A stretch of DNA of 64,000 bases from the NCBI RefSeq assembly GCF_021172145.1, contig NZ_CP089095.1, forward strand, positions 1,488,001-1,552,000, read 5' to 3'. Both the position numbers and the translations under genes were made by a program. Position 1 is the stretch's first letter. Every line of letters begins with the position of its first letter. The stretch is from Flavobacterium cyclinae. Its GTDB lineage: Bacteria > Bacteroidota > Bacteroidia > Flavobacteriales > Flavobacteriaceae. Of the stretch, positions 52,693-61,827 are shown one piece after another. The notes beneath the pieces were generated by a model, which worked only from the letters and a program-made list of their open reading frames with translations, was not told the DNA's origin and did no database searches.

Positions 52693-53133
52693 TTATATTT
52701 TATTAAATACTATTATTCTAGCGACACCTCCACTTGCATATTTTACTTTTAATGTAGTTTGATTTAAGACTAATATTTCATTAATAGTAGTGGAACTATC
52801 AAAAGTAATACTTAGTTGATTAGTTCCTGAAAGAGACCAATTACCTGAGTTTAAAAAATTCATACAATTGGAATTAATATCGGTATCATAAATATATTCT
52901 TTAATTTCTGAACTGCTTCTAAATTCAACATAATCAAAGCCACATTGTGGTGCAGCATTATCATAACTATCTAGAACTTCTTGTCCATTTATTATTGATC
53001 CTTCTTGTGAGAATCTCCAACTACCTAAAATTAATTCATGTTGTGAAGCTGAAGAGGAGTTGTCGTCATCTTTCGAACATCCAGTAAAACTAATGCTTAA
53101 AATAGTAGCTACTAATAAAAATAATTTTTTCAT
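52693..53133 (-). CDS. Lipocalin-like lipoprotein, unknown
   Basis: The 146-aa protein (start MKKLFLLVATILSISFTGC) has a lipobox with Cys19. HELILGSWRFSQEGSIINGQEVLDSYDNAAPQCGFDYVEF and SGNWSLSGTNQLSITF resemble the lipocalin-like DUF4923/DUF5004-type lipoproteins of Bacteroidota. The longer reading starting at 53190 would precede the signal sequence and cover the promoter, so it is rejected. An operator at 53191-53206 sits upstream. Confidence 0.65.
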   Translation of the reverse strand: MKKLFLLVATILSISFTGCSKDDDNSSSASQHELILGSWRFSQEGSIINGQEVLDSYDNAAPQCGFDYVEFRSSSEIKEYIYDTDINSNCMNFLNSGNWSLSGTNQLSITFDSSTTINEILVLNQTTLKVKYASGGVARIIVFNKI

Positions 53134-53190
53134 TTTTAAAATTTTTGAATTTTGAAAGGTAAAAGTAGCTGTAAAACAACTTGAAGTCAA

Positions 53191-53206
53191 TACGTGTAAA
53201 TACGTA
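53191..53206 (-). promoter_or_regulatory. TACGT-N6-ACGTA operator, site 2
   Basis: Read on the minus strand, TACGTATTTACACGTA is followed 22 bp later by a -7-like CTACTTTT, then the lipoprotein start. It lies at the 3' edge of the neighbouring minus-strand gene. Confidence 0.65.
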
Positions 53207-53207
53207 A

Positions 53208-53873
53208 TTATTGGTTTTTATGGTGCTTAATGATTTTCCAAACACCAACGATTAATAAAGTTCTGTTAACAATATTTAGCAAAAAGTTTAGCATCCAGGA
53301 GGTGAAAAACAATTCTTTATTGGTTAAATACAGATTATTAGCGTACAAGTATAAAATTATGGTACCACCATACATGAAAAGTAAGCCTACTATGAAGTAG
53401 ACGTTAGGATTTTGTTTTCTTTCTTTTTGTATTGTTTTTCTCTCTAATTGTTTGAACCAAAGAATAGAAAAGGTAATGACTAAACATGTCGTAATGGCAT
53501 TTAAATAAGCGCTAATGTCTAAAAAGGTCTTATCATTAAGATGTTGAAGATTGTAGACAAAAGTAGCTATAAAAAGGGCACTAAAAACTATAAAAAGCGC
53601 TTTGTATTTTTTATTAAGGATGTGATAAAAGTAATATTGTAAGGTGGTTATAGCTAAGATTTTGTACACCATAAACCAGTTGGTTGCATTAATTTTCAGT
53701 AAGTAAGTTCCAAAATATTCATAAAAACTGGCAATAAATACTACCACAACATAAGGGAATATTGGATTTTTTTTATCAAATTTAGTGTTGTTTTTCCAAA
53801 TGAGTAGGAATGGAATTGTTCCTAAAATTAAGGCCGTATAAAACAGAAAGGCATATAGCGGAGACATGTACAT
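53208..53873 (-). CDS. Seven-span membrane protein, paralogue A
   Basis: The 221-aa protein has about seven hydrophobic segments. Landmarks shared with the genes at 53963 and 54668: FP-Y/F-VVVFIASFYEY near residue 45, a YKILAITTLQYYFYHIL stretch, a central short loop, and a C-terminal N-x-x-x-N-I-V-N/H-R/K-T-x-L-I-V-G-x-W-K. No family recognised; length and layout suggest a 7TM sensor module. Opposite strand to its two paralogues. Confidence 0.6.
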   Translation of the reverse strand: MYMSPLYAFLFYTALILGTIPFLLIWKNNTKFDKKNPIFPYVVVVFIASFYEYFGTYLLKINATNWFMVYKILAITTLQYYFYHILNKKYKALFIVFSALFIATFVYNLQHLNDKTFLDISAYLNAITTCLVITFSILWFKQLERKTIQKERKQNPNVYFIVGLLFMYGGTIILYLYANNLYLTNKELFFTSWMLNFLLNIVNRTLLIVGVWKIIKHHKNQ

Positions 53874-53962
53874 CTTGAAGTATTTTTTTACAAATCAACA
53901 ATGCTTAATTCAAAATTCCTAATAATTATAAATATATTTGAAAACTATAAATTAAAGATTTT

Positions 53963-54601
53963 ATGCGATTACTTATAACAATAACAGTTCTATATTCATT
54001 AATCCCTCTTTTTGTGTATTGGTTTACAAAAAGTAGATTGAATAAAGAAATTAAACCAATTTTTCCGTTCATTGTTTTGTGTTTTATAGCAGGTCTTTAC
54101 GAATTTATTTTTACAACTATTTTACGTTTTAATACGATTCCGTGGTTTTACACCTATGATTTATTAGCTTTTTTCTCCATTCAATATTTTTTTTATAATG
54201 TTCTCGATAAAAAAGTAAAGAAGTTGGTTTGGATTAGTTCTTGTTTGTATTTGATATTATTTACGTATGCAGTGATACATCATACCATAGAAAACTATTT
54301 GAATTACTTATCGTATATAACTTCATTCACAACTTTGTTGCAACTGATATACTCCATCAAGTGGTTCAAAAAAGTGTTTATGGAAACAACTTTAGTGTCT
54401 TTAGCTGATAGTCCTACATTTTATTTTGTTACAGGATTCTTGTTTTATTATTCAGGTGTAGTTGTTTTATTCTTATTGGCGCATTCAATTTATCATAATA
54501 ATAATTCTCATTTACAATATTATTGGTTAATCAACTTATTCTTCAACATTTTTCATAAAACGGTTTTAATTATTGGAATATGGAAGGCAAGAAAAAATTA
54601 A
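53963..54601 (+). CDS. Seven-span membrane protein, paralogue B
   Basis: The 212-aa protein has seven hydrophobic segments with FPFIVLCFIAGLYEFIFTTILR, TYDLLAFFSIQYFFYNVLDKK, and LFFNIFHKTVLIIGIWKARK. It is closest to paralogue C (54668). A -7 box TATATTTG (53933-53940) lies upstream, without the TACGT motif. Confidence 0.6.
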   Translation: MRLLITITVLYSLIPLFVYWFTKSRLNKEIKPIFPFIVLCFIAGLYEFIFTTILRFNTIPWFYTYDLLAFFSIQYFFYNVLDKKVKKLVWISSCLYLILFTYAVIHHTIENYLNYLSYITSFTTLLQLIYSIKWFKKVFMETTLVSLADSPTFYFVTGFLFYYSGVVVLFLLAHSIYHNNNSHLQYYWLINLFFNIFHKTVLIIGIWKARKN

Positions 54602-54667
54602 TTTTTTTCTTGTGTAATTTCAATTCTTAAAGATTATAAGTTAAACCTTAAATTAATTTAATTTTAA

Positions 54668-55315
54668 ATGCAAATAGTAATTTACATAGCACTTTTTCAA
54701 TCCTTATTGCCTTTATTATATTATGGGTGGATTAGGAAAAAAATAATTCAAGATAGTAAACCTATCTTACCTTTTATTATTTTATGTTTTATTGCTAGTT
54801 TGTATGAATTCATTTTTACCTTTACACTTTACATTAGTTCAACCATTTGGTTTTATGTATATGATTTTCTTGCTTTTTTTACTATTCAATATTTCTTTTA
54901 TTACATTTTAGAACAGAAAATTAAGAAAATAGTATGGGGAAGTTCAATTTTATACCTCTTCTTGTTTTTGTACATCGTATTGCATCATACTAGGGAAAGG
55001 TTTTTAAACTCTATATCTTTTTTAGGAGTTTTAACCACAATTATCATCATTTATTATGCTATAACATGGTTTAAGATTACGATCACCGAGAAGGCTTATT
55101 CTTCATTGACTCAAAGTTCAAACTTTTATTTTGTTTCTGGTTTCATACTTTACTATACAGGTACTATTATTTTGTTTTTAATGGCCAATACAATATATGT
55201 AAATCAGAGAGAGTTCATATCCCATTATTGGATGTTTAATATTTTTTTTAACATTGTTCACAAAACATTTTTATTGGTTGGAATTTGGAAGCTTCAAAAA
55301 CAACTGACAAAATAA
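54668..55315 (+). CDS. Seven-span membrane protein, paralogue C
   Basis: The 215-aa protein matches paralogue B through its length: LPFIILCFIASLYEFIFTFTLY, VYDFLAFFTIQYFFYYILEQK, FFNIVHKTFLLVGIWKLQK. The histidine kinase operon starts 67 nt downstream with an operator in the gap. A sensing or signalling role for the group is inference. Confidence 0.6.
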   Translation: MQIVIYIALFQSLLPLLYYGWIRKKIIQDSKPILPFIILCFIASLYEFIFTFTLYISSTIWFYVYDFLAFFTIQYFFYYILEQKIKKIVWGSSILYLFLFLYIVLHHTRERFLNSISFLGVLTTIIIIYYAITWFKITITEKAYSSLTQSSNFYFVSGFILYYTGTIILFLMANTIYVNQREFISHYWMFNIFFNIVHKTFLLVGIWKLQKQLTK

Positions 55316-55316
55316 T

Positions 55317-55332
55317 TACGTGTAATTACTTA
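55317..55332 (+). promoter_or_regulatory. TACGT-N6-ACGTA-type operator, site 3
   Basis: TACGTGTAATTACTTA begins 2 bp after the stop of the previous gene, 21 bp upstream of a -7-like CTATTTTA (55354-55361). It would make the kinase-regulator operon autoregulated. Confidence 0.6.
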
Positions 55333-55382
55333 CCTTTACTCTTCAGTTTACAACTATTTTAGCCAATTAATTTCAATTTCGA

Positions 55383-56147
55383 ATGGATGTAGTAAAAGAC
55401 ATTAAAATTGCCTTTATTTTAGGAACTGCCATAATGCTTTTTTTAGTTTTTGGTTTATTGTTTTTAGTGCTTTTTTACCAAAATCATTTTATGAAAATGA
55501 AGCGAAATGAAGCAAATCTATTGCTAAAAACAGCTCTTGAAAGTGAAAAAAATGAACGAGAACGCATTGCTATTGATTTGCATGACGGCGTTCAAGGCGA
55601 TTTAAATGCTTTGAAATTTACATTAGCAGGATTAGAAACTGGGGTATTAGATGAAAAGTTTAAAGCGCATATACAATTACTACAAAATACGTTACAACAA
55701 ACAACAGAAAATGTTAGAGTAATTAGTCAAAAGTTAATGCCACCTTTGTTAGACCAAAAAGGATTGAGACCAGCACTGGAAGTCTATTTCGAATTTTTAC
55801 AAACACATTCAGATGCAAAGCTCGATTTAAAGGGCGATCTAGATAATTTTGAGTTAAGCTCACACGAAAAATATGCCTTATTTCGTTTAATTCAAGAATT
55901 GATTCAAAACATGTTTAAACACGGACAAGTTTCAATGGTGCAATTAATGATAGAAAGTCAAACAAAAGAGCTACAAATCAAAATAACAGATAACGGTATA
56001 CCGTTTGATTTCTTCTCTACTTTTGAAGCCAATCATAGTGGTGGTCTACAAAATATAATGTCGAGAATTAAAAGTATTGGTGCAACTATGAAACAATTAT
56101 CTGATGATAAATCCAATACTTACATCATTCAATTAAAAAGAAAATAA
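55383..56147 (+). CDS. HisKA_3-type histidine kinase with one membrane span
   Basis: The 254-aa kinase has a single N-terminal membrane segment (FILGTAIMLFLVFGLLFLVLFY), no periplasmic sensor domain, then a dimerisation/phosphoacceptor helix ERERIAIDLHDGVQGDLNAL (His67) and an ATPase domain (LFRLIQELIQNMFKHGQ, ITDNGIPFD, GGLQNIMSRI). It pairs with the LuxR-type regulator 1 nt downstream. A separate sensor protein is likely; the nearby 7TM proteins are candidates. Confidence 0.9.
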   Translation: MDVVKDIKIAFILGTAIMLFLVFGLLFLVLFYQNHFMKMKRNEANLLLKTALESEKNERERIAIDLHDGVQGDLNALKFTLAGLETGVLDEKFKAHIQLLQNTLQQTTENVRVISQKLMPPLLDQKGLRPALEVYFEFLQTHSDAKLDLKGDLDNFELSSHEKYALFRLIQELIQNMFKHGQVSMVQLMIESQTKELQIKITDNGIPFDFFSTFEANHSGGLQNIMSRIKSIGATMKQLSDDKSNTYIIQLKRK

Positions 56148-56148
56148 A

Positions 56149-56811
56149 ATGTTTAAAATTGCCCTTGTTGATGATCACGAATTATTTCGTAAAAGTCTAA
56201 TTTTTGTTTTAGAACAAATAGAAACAATCGAAGTTGTTTTTGATACTAATGATGGTACTTTACTTTTACAATACTTACAAAACAATACGGTTGATTTGGT
56301 TTTATTAGACATTCAAATGCCAATTATGGACGGGTTTACGTTATGTAAAAAAATAAAACAACTAAAACCCGTTATTAAAATATTAACTGTTTCTCAATTA
56401 ACAACAAAAGAATCCATACATCAAATCTTCGAATCGGGTGCTAACGGTTTTTTCTCCAAAAATTCTTCAACGGATTCTTTTAAAGAAGCTGTTTTGAGTA
56501 TGATAGAGAAAGATTATTATTTTGATATCTCTTTGTCAGATGTAGTAAAAGAAGCAATGCTTTGGAAAGCGACACAAAATAATGATGACCAACAAATAAA
56601 CAAAGACTTACTTTCACCTAGAGAAAAAGAAATCATTTTTTGGTCAGCTAAAGGTCTAACATGTCAGCAAATTGCAGACCATCTTTTCATCAGCAAAAGA
56701 ACAGTGGAAACCCATAGAAAAACCATTATGGATAAAACCAGTTGTTTGAATTTTATTGAAGTAGTAGTTTACGGTTTAAAAGAACGTATTATCACACTTG
56801 ATGACTTGTAA
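56149..56811 (+). CDS. LuxR/NarL-type response regulator
   Basis: The 220-aa regulator has a receiver domain (VDDHELFRKSL, Asp54 in VLLDIQMPIMDG, Lys in FFSKNSS) and a C-terminal LuxR HTH: SPREKEIIFWSAKGLTCQQIADHLFISKRTVETHRKTIMDKTS. It is 1 nt after the kinase. The TACGT-N6-ACGTA sites around the locus are plausible targets, matching the size and symmetry of NarL-family sites. Confidence 0.9.
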   Translation: MFKIALVDDHELFRKSLIFVLEQIETIEVVFDTNDGTLLLQYLQNNTVDLVLLDIQMPIMDGFTLCKKIKQLKPVIKILTVSQLTTKESIHQIFESGANGFFSKNSSTDSFKEAVLSMIEKDYYFDISLSDVVKEAMLWKATQNNDDQQINKDLLSPREKEIIFWSAKGLTCQQIADHLFISKRTVETHRKTIMDKTSCLNFIEVVVYGLKERIITLDDL

Positions 56812-56823
56812 ATAATTTTATAT

Positions 56824-56839
56824 TAGGTGTTTATACGTA
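56824..56839 (+). promoter_or_regulatory. TACGT-N6-ACGTA operator, site 4
   Basis: TAGGTGTTTATACGTA, one base off the best match, ends 22 bp before TTACTTTG (56862-56869). The stretch ATACGTATTG and the box GGTTACTTTGTT are repeated at site 5 (61755). Confidence 0.7.
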
Positions 56840-56985
56840 TTGTTATATGAATTGAATTAGGTTACTTTGTTTTTATTTAGTAACTTTTGCTAATCTATCT
56901 AATAATATGGCATAAAAGTTGTAAAATTTCGCAAATAAACACATTGTGTGCTATTTTATCCAAAATCGTACAAATACCAAATTTC

Positions 56986-58683
56986 ATGAAAATCTTAATT
57001 TACATAATTACATTTTTATTTGCAACATCTTGCCATTCGCAAGAAAAAAACACGCTACAAGCAACACAAGATGATGCTTTAACCATTGGCACAACAGGTG
57101 GAATGAATGGTGGATGCAAATTTTTAGAGCAACCTGTTTATTATGTAAACGAAAATTATATAATATATCAGGATTGTAATACCCGAAAAATACTTTATGC
57201 AGATATTTCCTCTTTTGAAATAGTAAAGTATTATGGTCAATATGGAATAGCTTTGGATAAAAATGGAGTATATGTACAAGGAAATTTTGTTGCTACAGAT
57301 ACTACAGGATTTACTTTTTTAGGCATAAATGAAAAAGATTTGTTGTGGAAAACCAATACTTCGGTTTACAAAAACACAACTGTTTTACCTAAACTTAATG
57401 CGAGTGAATTTACAAGATTATCTGACCAACAGAAAAAAAGTTACAGCGGAATTTATTTTAAAGACAACTCCAATATTTATTATTTCGACAAAAAAATTGA
57501 AGGTGCTGATCTTGCAACAGCCGATTTAATATACAACGACAATCGAATGTTCTATGATAAAAATTATATGTACAAAGATGGAGAAATTGTGTTCTTGGAA
57601 GCCGAACCTTTACTTTATGTGAATAACTCCTTGAAAAAAACAGCTACAAAGGTTCTTTATCACAATAAAGTAATTTCCAATATAGATACCAAAACATTAG
57701 TAGGGCTTTCTCGACATTATGCTAAAGATAAAAACAACGTATATAGTTCTTCATTTGGTGACGATATTAAAACATTACCCATAAACAAAGCTGACTTTAA
57801 CAAATTAAAAGTTTGGGACCATACCAATTCTGCCTACATCACAGACGGAAAAAACTTATTTCGCTACAATGAAATTTTATCAAAAAATGAGTTTGACGTG
57901 GCGACCTTTGGTACTTTTGGATTTACAGATTTTGTTTATGACAAAAATGGCGTTTACACAAGACGTTATGACAAAGAATTAGATAAAGTAGTATATGATA
58001 AATTTCCCTTTAAATATACTGATGATGTAAGTAGCAAAAATTTACAAATTACAGAAGGCAGTAGCTTGTATGTTTATTATAACAATCAGGCGTATGAAGA
58101 AAGTACCAAAACACTTTATGAGAACTTAACACCTGAACAGATAGAAATTAGCAAAAACAGACCACATATACCAAATAATATGGTGCGTTTAGGTAAACTT
58201 AATAGCAAAGTTATTTTAAGAACACTTTACGACTACAAACTATCCAAAGATAATAATGCTGTTTATCATGATGGTAAAAAAACAAGTGCAGATCCAGTTA
58301 CTTTTAGAAAGCTCGACAATAATTATTACATAGACAAAGACAATGTTTACCAATACAACCGAGAAAAAGGATTACTTGTAATAAATTACATTGATGTTGA
58401 AACCACAAAATACTTTAACGGTTTTATTATGGACAAAAATTATTTATATAGTAATGGAACACGAATCATCAAGAGCTATAAGTTAGAAATTTTAGCTTCA
58501 TTTCCTGGTTATCGTTTGGGTTGTGGATTAGACGAAACACCAGGTTCTGATTTTTACTTATTTAGAAATGCTGAGGGATTTTGGTGGGTAAAAGTATCAA
58601 ATGAAATCACAATTAGGTTTTTAGGAAAAACACTGAACAAGAAGTTAAGTCCTTTATTTGAAAATTTAGAGACACCTCAATAA
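56986..58683 (+). CDS. DKNYY-repeat lipoprotein
   Basis: The 565-aa protein (start MKILIYIITFLFATSC, lipidated Cys16) contains many DKNYY-type repeats: DKNGVYV, DKNYMYKDG, DKNNVYSS, DKNGVYTR, DKDNVYQYN, DKNYLYSNG. The family is surface or periplasmic with unknown role. A longer reading from 56887 precedes the signal sequence and is rejected. It is behind operator site 4 and its stop overlaps the next start. Confidence 0.8.
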   Translation: MKILIYIITFLFATSCHSQEKNTLQATQDDALTIGTTGGMNGGCKFLEQPVYYVNENYIIYQDCNTRKILYADISSFEIVKYYGQYGIALDKNGVYVQGNFVATDTTGFTFLGINEKDLLWKTNTSVYKNTTVLPKLNASEFTRLSDQQKKSYSGIYFKDNSNIYYFDKKIEGADLATADLIYNDNRMFYDKNYMYKDGEIVFLEAEPLLYVNNSLKKTATKVLYHNKVISNIDTKTLVGLSRHYAKDKNNVYSSSFGDDIKTLPINKADFNKLKVWDHTNSAYITDGKNLFRYNEILSKNEFDVATFGTFGFTDFVYDKNGVYTRRYDKELDKVVYDKFPFKYTDDVSSKNLQITEGSSLYVYYNNQAYEESTKTLYENLTPEQIEISKNRPHIPNNMVRLGKLNSKVILRTLYDYKLSKDNNAVYHDGKKTSADPVTFRKLDNNYYIDKDNVYQYNREKGLLVINYIDVETTKYFNGFIMDKNYLYSNGTRIIKSYKLEILASFPGYRLGCGLDETPGSDFYLFRNAEGFWWVKVSNEITIRFLGKTLNKKLSPLFENLETPQ

Positions 58684-60221
58684 TGATAAAACTCCTTTAC
58701 ATAGTATTATCTCTTTTTCCTATTTTATCTTTTGGACAACAAACTTATAAAGTTACCGAAGGAGAATTGAAGTTTATTGTGCCAGGAAAAGGAATAATTA
58801 TTAAAAAAGACAATCAATTTTTTGAAATGAAATTGAATGTTCTTTTTAATAAGTCAAAGAAATCTATTGAAACAAAACTCCAACCTATTTCAGAAGAATC
58901 ATTGAAATTGTTTTGTAAAGGAAAATCTTTAGTTTCTTATTCGGATATTAAAGAAAATCATCATTTCAATGATTTACAGAAAATAAGTTTCAACTATACA
59001 TATCGTTTAAGTAATGATGATAAAAAATACGATGAATATAAATTGTACTTGATAAATAAGAATTTCTTTGCCTATTTTACAAATAAGTATGAGGACAAAA
59101 ATAAGTATACTGATATTGAAGAATACATGCCATTTATTATCATTGAATTTGAGAATAAAAAAATTATTTATACTTATGATAATGAAGAAATATTTATTAT
59201 TCCAACCAATAAATTATATAAAATAATTCATCAATACGATTCGGAAAGCAAGGAATTTAAAACTGAAAAATTAAAAATCTCTAATGAAGAAATCTATAAA
59301 TTTTCGCAACATGCATTTCATGATTTAGAAGATGAATTTTTTGTTGTTGATACATTGCCGTCAAAAAAAGTTAGGTTGAAAAACATTCATAATGAAATTT
59401 TAATTTCAGAAGCATATGATTCAATTGTATTAAGTTCGATAATTAAGTGTTTCAACAAAAATAAAATGGATTTATATAATTTATCATTTAATAAAATAAA
59501 CAAGTTTCCTGTGCAAGCTTCTAAAGGACATTTAGGAAGTATCCAAATTCTTGAAAAGAATAAATTAAAATGGATAGATTGGACAGGTAAAGAAATAAAA
59601 AAAGGTTTTTCTTACCCAATAGTTTTACTTCCTGAAGCTCCGCAACATGAGTATAAGTATGAATTGGCTATTTCCAAGTCAAATGAAAAATTCATTTTGA
59701 AAGCAAGAAATATGGATGTTTTCGGATTGGAAACTAACACAACCGAAATAGATACTTTATCTTTAACAAATGCATTTGGGATTAAGAATTTCTATTTTGA
59801 AAATAACAATTCAAAAGATACAATTTCTTCTAATCAAGAATTTTATCATTTTGATAACTTTAAAACTAGAATTACAGAAATGGTTGATTTCAGTTATAAT
59901 GTAATTTATTTTCAAAGAGATAATGGAACATTTGGAATGAGTTACTTAGGAAACTTTTATGCAAACAATGCAGATTTCAAAAAAAATATCGCATCTTCAG
60001 AATTCAATAATTTTAATGAATATCAAGAATTACAGTTTGTTGAGTTCAAGTATCCATTTTATAAGATGAAGAAAAATAATTTATTCAAGCTTTTTCCATT
60101 ACATAAAGAATTTAGATACAAAAAACTCGAAGATTTTCAAGGAAACTTTGCTCGTTTTGAATTGCCTAATGGTAAAAATGGTTGGTTGAGTAAAGAAGGA
60201 AAGGAATATTTGGATGACTAA
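58683..60221 (+). CDS. Exported protein of unknown function
   Basis: The 512-aa protein has a signal peptide (LYIVLSLFPILSFGQ). It is beta-rich with WG-like turns (NKLKWIDWTGKEIKKGF, LPNGKNGWLSKEGKEYL), reminiscent of WG-repeat proteins but too diverged to be sure. It overlaps the DKNYY gene by 1 nt and the next gene by 8 nt, so the group is one operon. Confidence 0.6.
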   Translation: MIKLLYIVLSLFPILSFGQQTYKVTEGELKFIVPGKGIIIKKDNQFFEMKLNVLFNKSKKSIETKLQPISEESLKLFCKGKSLVSYSDIKENHHFNDLQKISFNYTYRLSNDDKKYDEYKLYLINKNFFAYFTNKYEDKNKYTDIEEYMPFIIIEFENKKIIYTYDNEEIFIIPTNKLYKIIHQYDSESKEFKTEKLKISNEEIYKFSQHAFHDLEDEFFVVDTLPSKKVRLKNIHNEILISEAYDSIVLSSIIKCFNKNKMDLYNLSFNKINKFPVQASKGHLGSIQILEKNKLKWIDWTGKEIKKGFSYPIVLLPEAPQHEYKYELAISKSNEKFILKARNMDVFGLETNTTEIDTLSLTNAFGIKNFYFENNNSKDTISSNQEFYHFDNFKTRITEMVDFSYNVIYFQRDNGTFGMSYLGNFYANNADFKKNIASSEFNNFNEYQELQFVEFKYPFYKMKKNNLFKLFPLHKEFRYKKLEDFQGNFARFELPNGKNGWLSKEGKEYLDD

Positions 60222-60861
60222 ATCAAATACAAAATTTAAAATAAAAAAAGTAACAATAATTGTACTTGCTATCTTTAGTATGTCTTTTGTTAAAAGCGAA
60301 TCACCTCTGGCTGTTTCTCAGAGTAGAGCAATACTAACTGCTGATATAATTTTTGAAGGACAAGTTATAAAATACGACAATACAGAAGTAACCATCGAAA
60401 TAATAAAGCCAATTTGGAACGACTTAAAGAATAAAGCAATTTTAAAACAATCAGAATTAGTATTACCTCGAAGTAGTAAAACTCATTATTCATTGAGAGG
60501 ACAAATTCCAGATGTCAATCAAAAAGCAATTTTTGCTTTAAAATTTGATCCCAAAACCAAAAAACTGAAGCATTTTTTTTATGATTGGTATATTACAAAA
60601 ATACAATACAGAGCTACACAATATTATATTGCTGGGAAATATAGTAAAGCTGAACAACAATACATTTCATCAGAAGAAGTAATTTTAGGAATAAAAATTT
60701 TAAGAAATAGTTTTCATAAAATTGAGGAACTTTTCCCCGAACGCGCTCCAGTGAATTCAAAAGTTACATTAAAAGCAATTGAACAAGCAAAAGAGAGCAA
60801 TAACGCAGTAAAAATTTGGATAGATGATATAGAAGCCTACAATGCAGCTTTAACCGAGTAA
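60214..60861 (+). CDS. Exported protein of unknown function
   Basis: The 215-aa protein has a basic start and signal-type segment (VTIIVLAIFSMSFVKSE). SRAILTADIIFEGQVIKYDNTEVTIEIIKPIWNDLKNKAILKQ resembles small OB-like secreted domains that recur in Bacteroidota. It overlaps the upstream gene by 8 nt. Confidence 0.55.
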   Translation: MTKSNTKFKIKKVTIIVLAIFSMSFVKSESPLAVSQSRAILTADIIFEGQVIKYDNTEVTIEIIKPIWNDLKNKAILKQSELVLPRSSKTHYSLRGQIPDVNQKAIFALKFDPKTKKLKHFFYDWYITKIQYRATQYYIAGKYSKAEQQYISSEEVILGIKILRNSFHKIEELFPERAPVNSKVTLKAIEQAKESNNAVKIWIDDIEAYNAALTE

Positions 60862-60874
60862 ACACATATTTCAC

Positions 60875-61519
60875 ATGAAACAACTTCTTTTACTATCATT
60901 TTTTCTTTTTTCTATTATATCTTTTGGTCAACAAATTACAGTAAATGGAAAAGTAACCGACGGAAAAACAGGAGAACCACTTCCTGGAGCAGAAGTTCGA
61001 ATTTATAAAACCAACAAAGGTTGTAATACTGATATAGATGGAAATTATGTTTTAGAAGTTTCTTTAAATGATACTTTGGTATTTAGTTTCACGGGTATGA
61101 AATCCCAAAAAATAAAAGTAGATAAGCAAGAAATTCAGGTGAAATTATTTGAAATTGATCCGATACATGAATCATTTGATCCAGCATATTATATTCGTAG
61201 AATTAAAAAGTTGGAAGCAACAACAATGGTCACTAAAGAAGACATTGAAAACGCAAATAATCCAAAATATAAATTTAAAAAGAATGCTAAAAATAATGTT
61301 TTTGTAATTTTTGTTTCAGAATTGACTTCGAATGATTTAAACGATGAAGATTTAAAATTTGAACAAAAATATAATGTGAAATATTCTTCAATTGGTAATT
61401 ACAAAAACGATTATTTAAAAAAATACAACAAGCTAACTTTTAAACACCTTAAAAAGAAATTCAAGAAATCTTGGCTTTCAGAAATCAGAAAAGATGCGGT
61501 TGGTTTAAAGAAAGAATAA
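60875..61519 (+). CDS. Carboxypeptidase-regulatory-like domain protein
   Basis: The 214-aa protein has a signal peptide (LLLSFFLFSIISFGQ) and a CarboxypepD_reg-like domain ITVNGKVTDGKTGEPLPGAEVRIYKTNKGCNTDIDGNYVLEV...FSFTGMKSQKIKV (residues 20-90), as found at the N-terminus of SusC proteins but free-standing here. The rest is Lys-rich. It closes the exported-protein operon. Confidence 0.75.
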   Translation: MKQLLLLSFFLFSIISFGQQITVNGKVTDGKTGEPLPGAEVRIYKTNKGCNTDIDGNYVLEVSLNDTLVFSFTGMKSQKIKVDKQEIQVKLFEIDPIHESFDPAYYIRRIKKLEATTMVTKEDIENANNPKYKFKKNAKNNVFVIFVSELTSNDLNDEDLKFEQKYNVKYSSIGNYKNDYLKKYNKLTFKHLKKKFKKSWLSEIRKDAVGLKKE

Positions 61520-61754
61520 ATACAGTACACAAAAGCCATTTATATAATTTCTGGGGGTTTACCAAACTAAAACTTTCGGCTTAAAATAATCATTAATAAC
61601 AACTGGATAGTGATGGGCCTATAATCTACAACGACCCTCTTAACATAAGGTTTCTATTGAGTAGATCCTAATTGCCTCGCCCTAAAATAAGGTCATCTCT
61701 TGATGTTTTATACTACAATAGAATTCCAAAAGACGTTGTTTTACTTTTAAAATT
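61520..61754 (+). other. Gene-free stretch of atypical composition
   Basis: No reading frame of note. GTGATGGGCCTATAATCTAC, then ACGACCCTCTTAACATAAGG and CCTAATTGCCTCGCCCTA are less AT-rich than flanks and could be remnants of a lost element. Confidence 0.4.
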
Positions 61755-61770
61755 TACGTGTTTATACGTA
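61755..61770 (+). promoter_or_regulatory. TACGT-N6-ACGTA operator, site 5
   Basis: TACGTGTTTATACGTA is the cleanest site. It ends 23 bp before TTACTTTG (61794-61801), which lies 27 bp before the gene at 61828. Confidence 0.75.
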
Positions 61771-61827
61771 TTGTAAGTAATTTTTGATATTGGTTACTTT
61801 GTTATAAACAATAAATAACTATTTATC

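Noticed and set aside
52693..53190. Long start for the lipocalin-like lipoprotein
   Set aside because: It would put 19 residues before a standard lipoprotein signal and cover the promoter.
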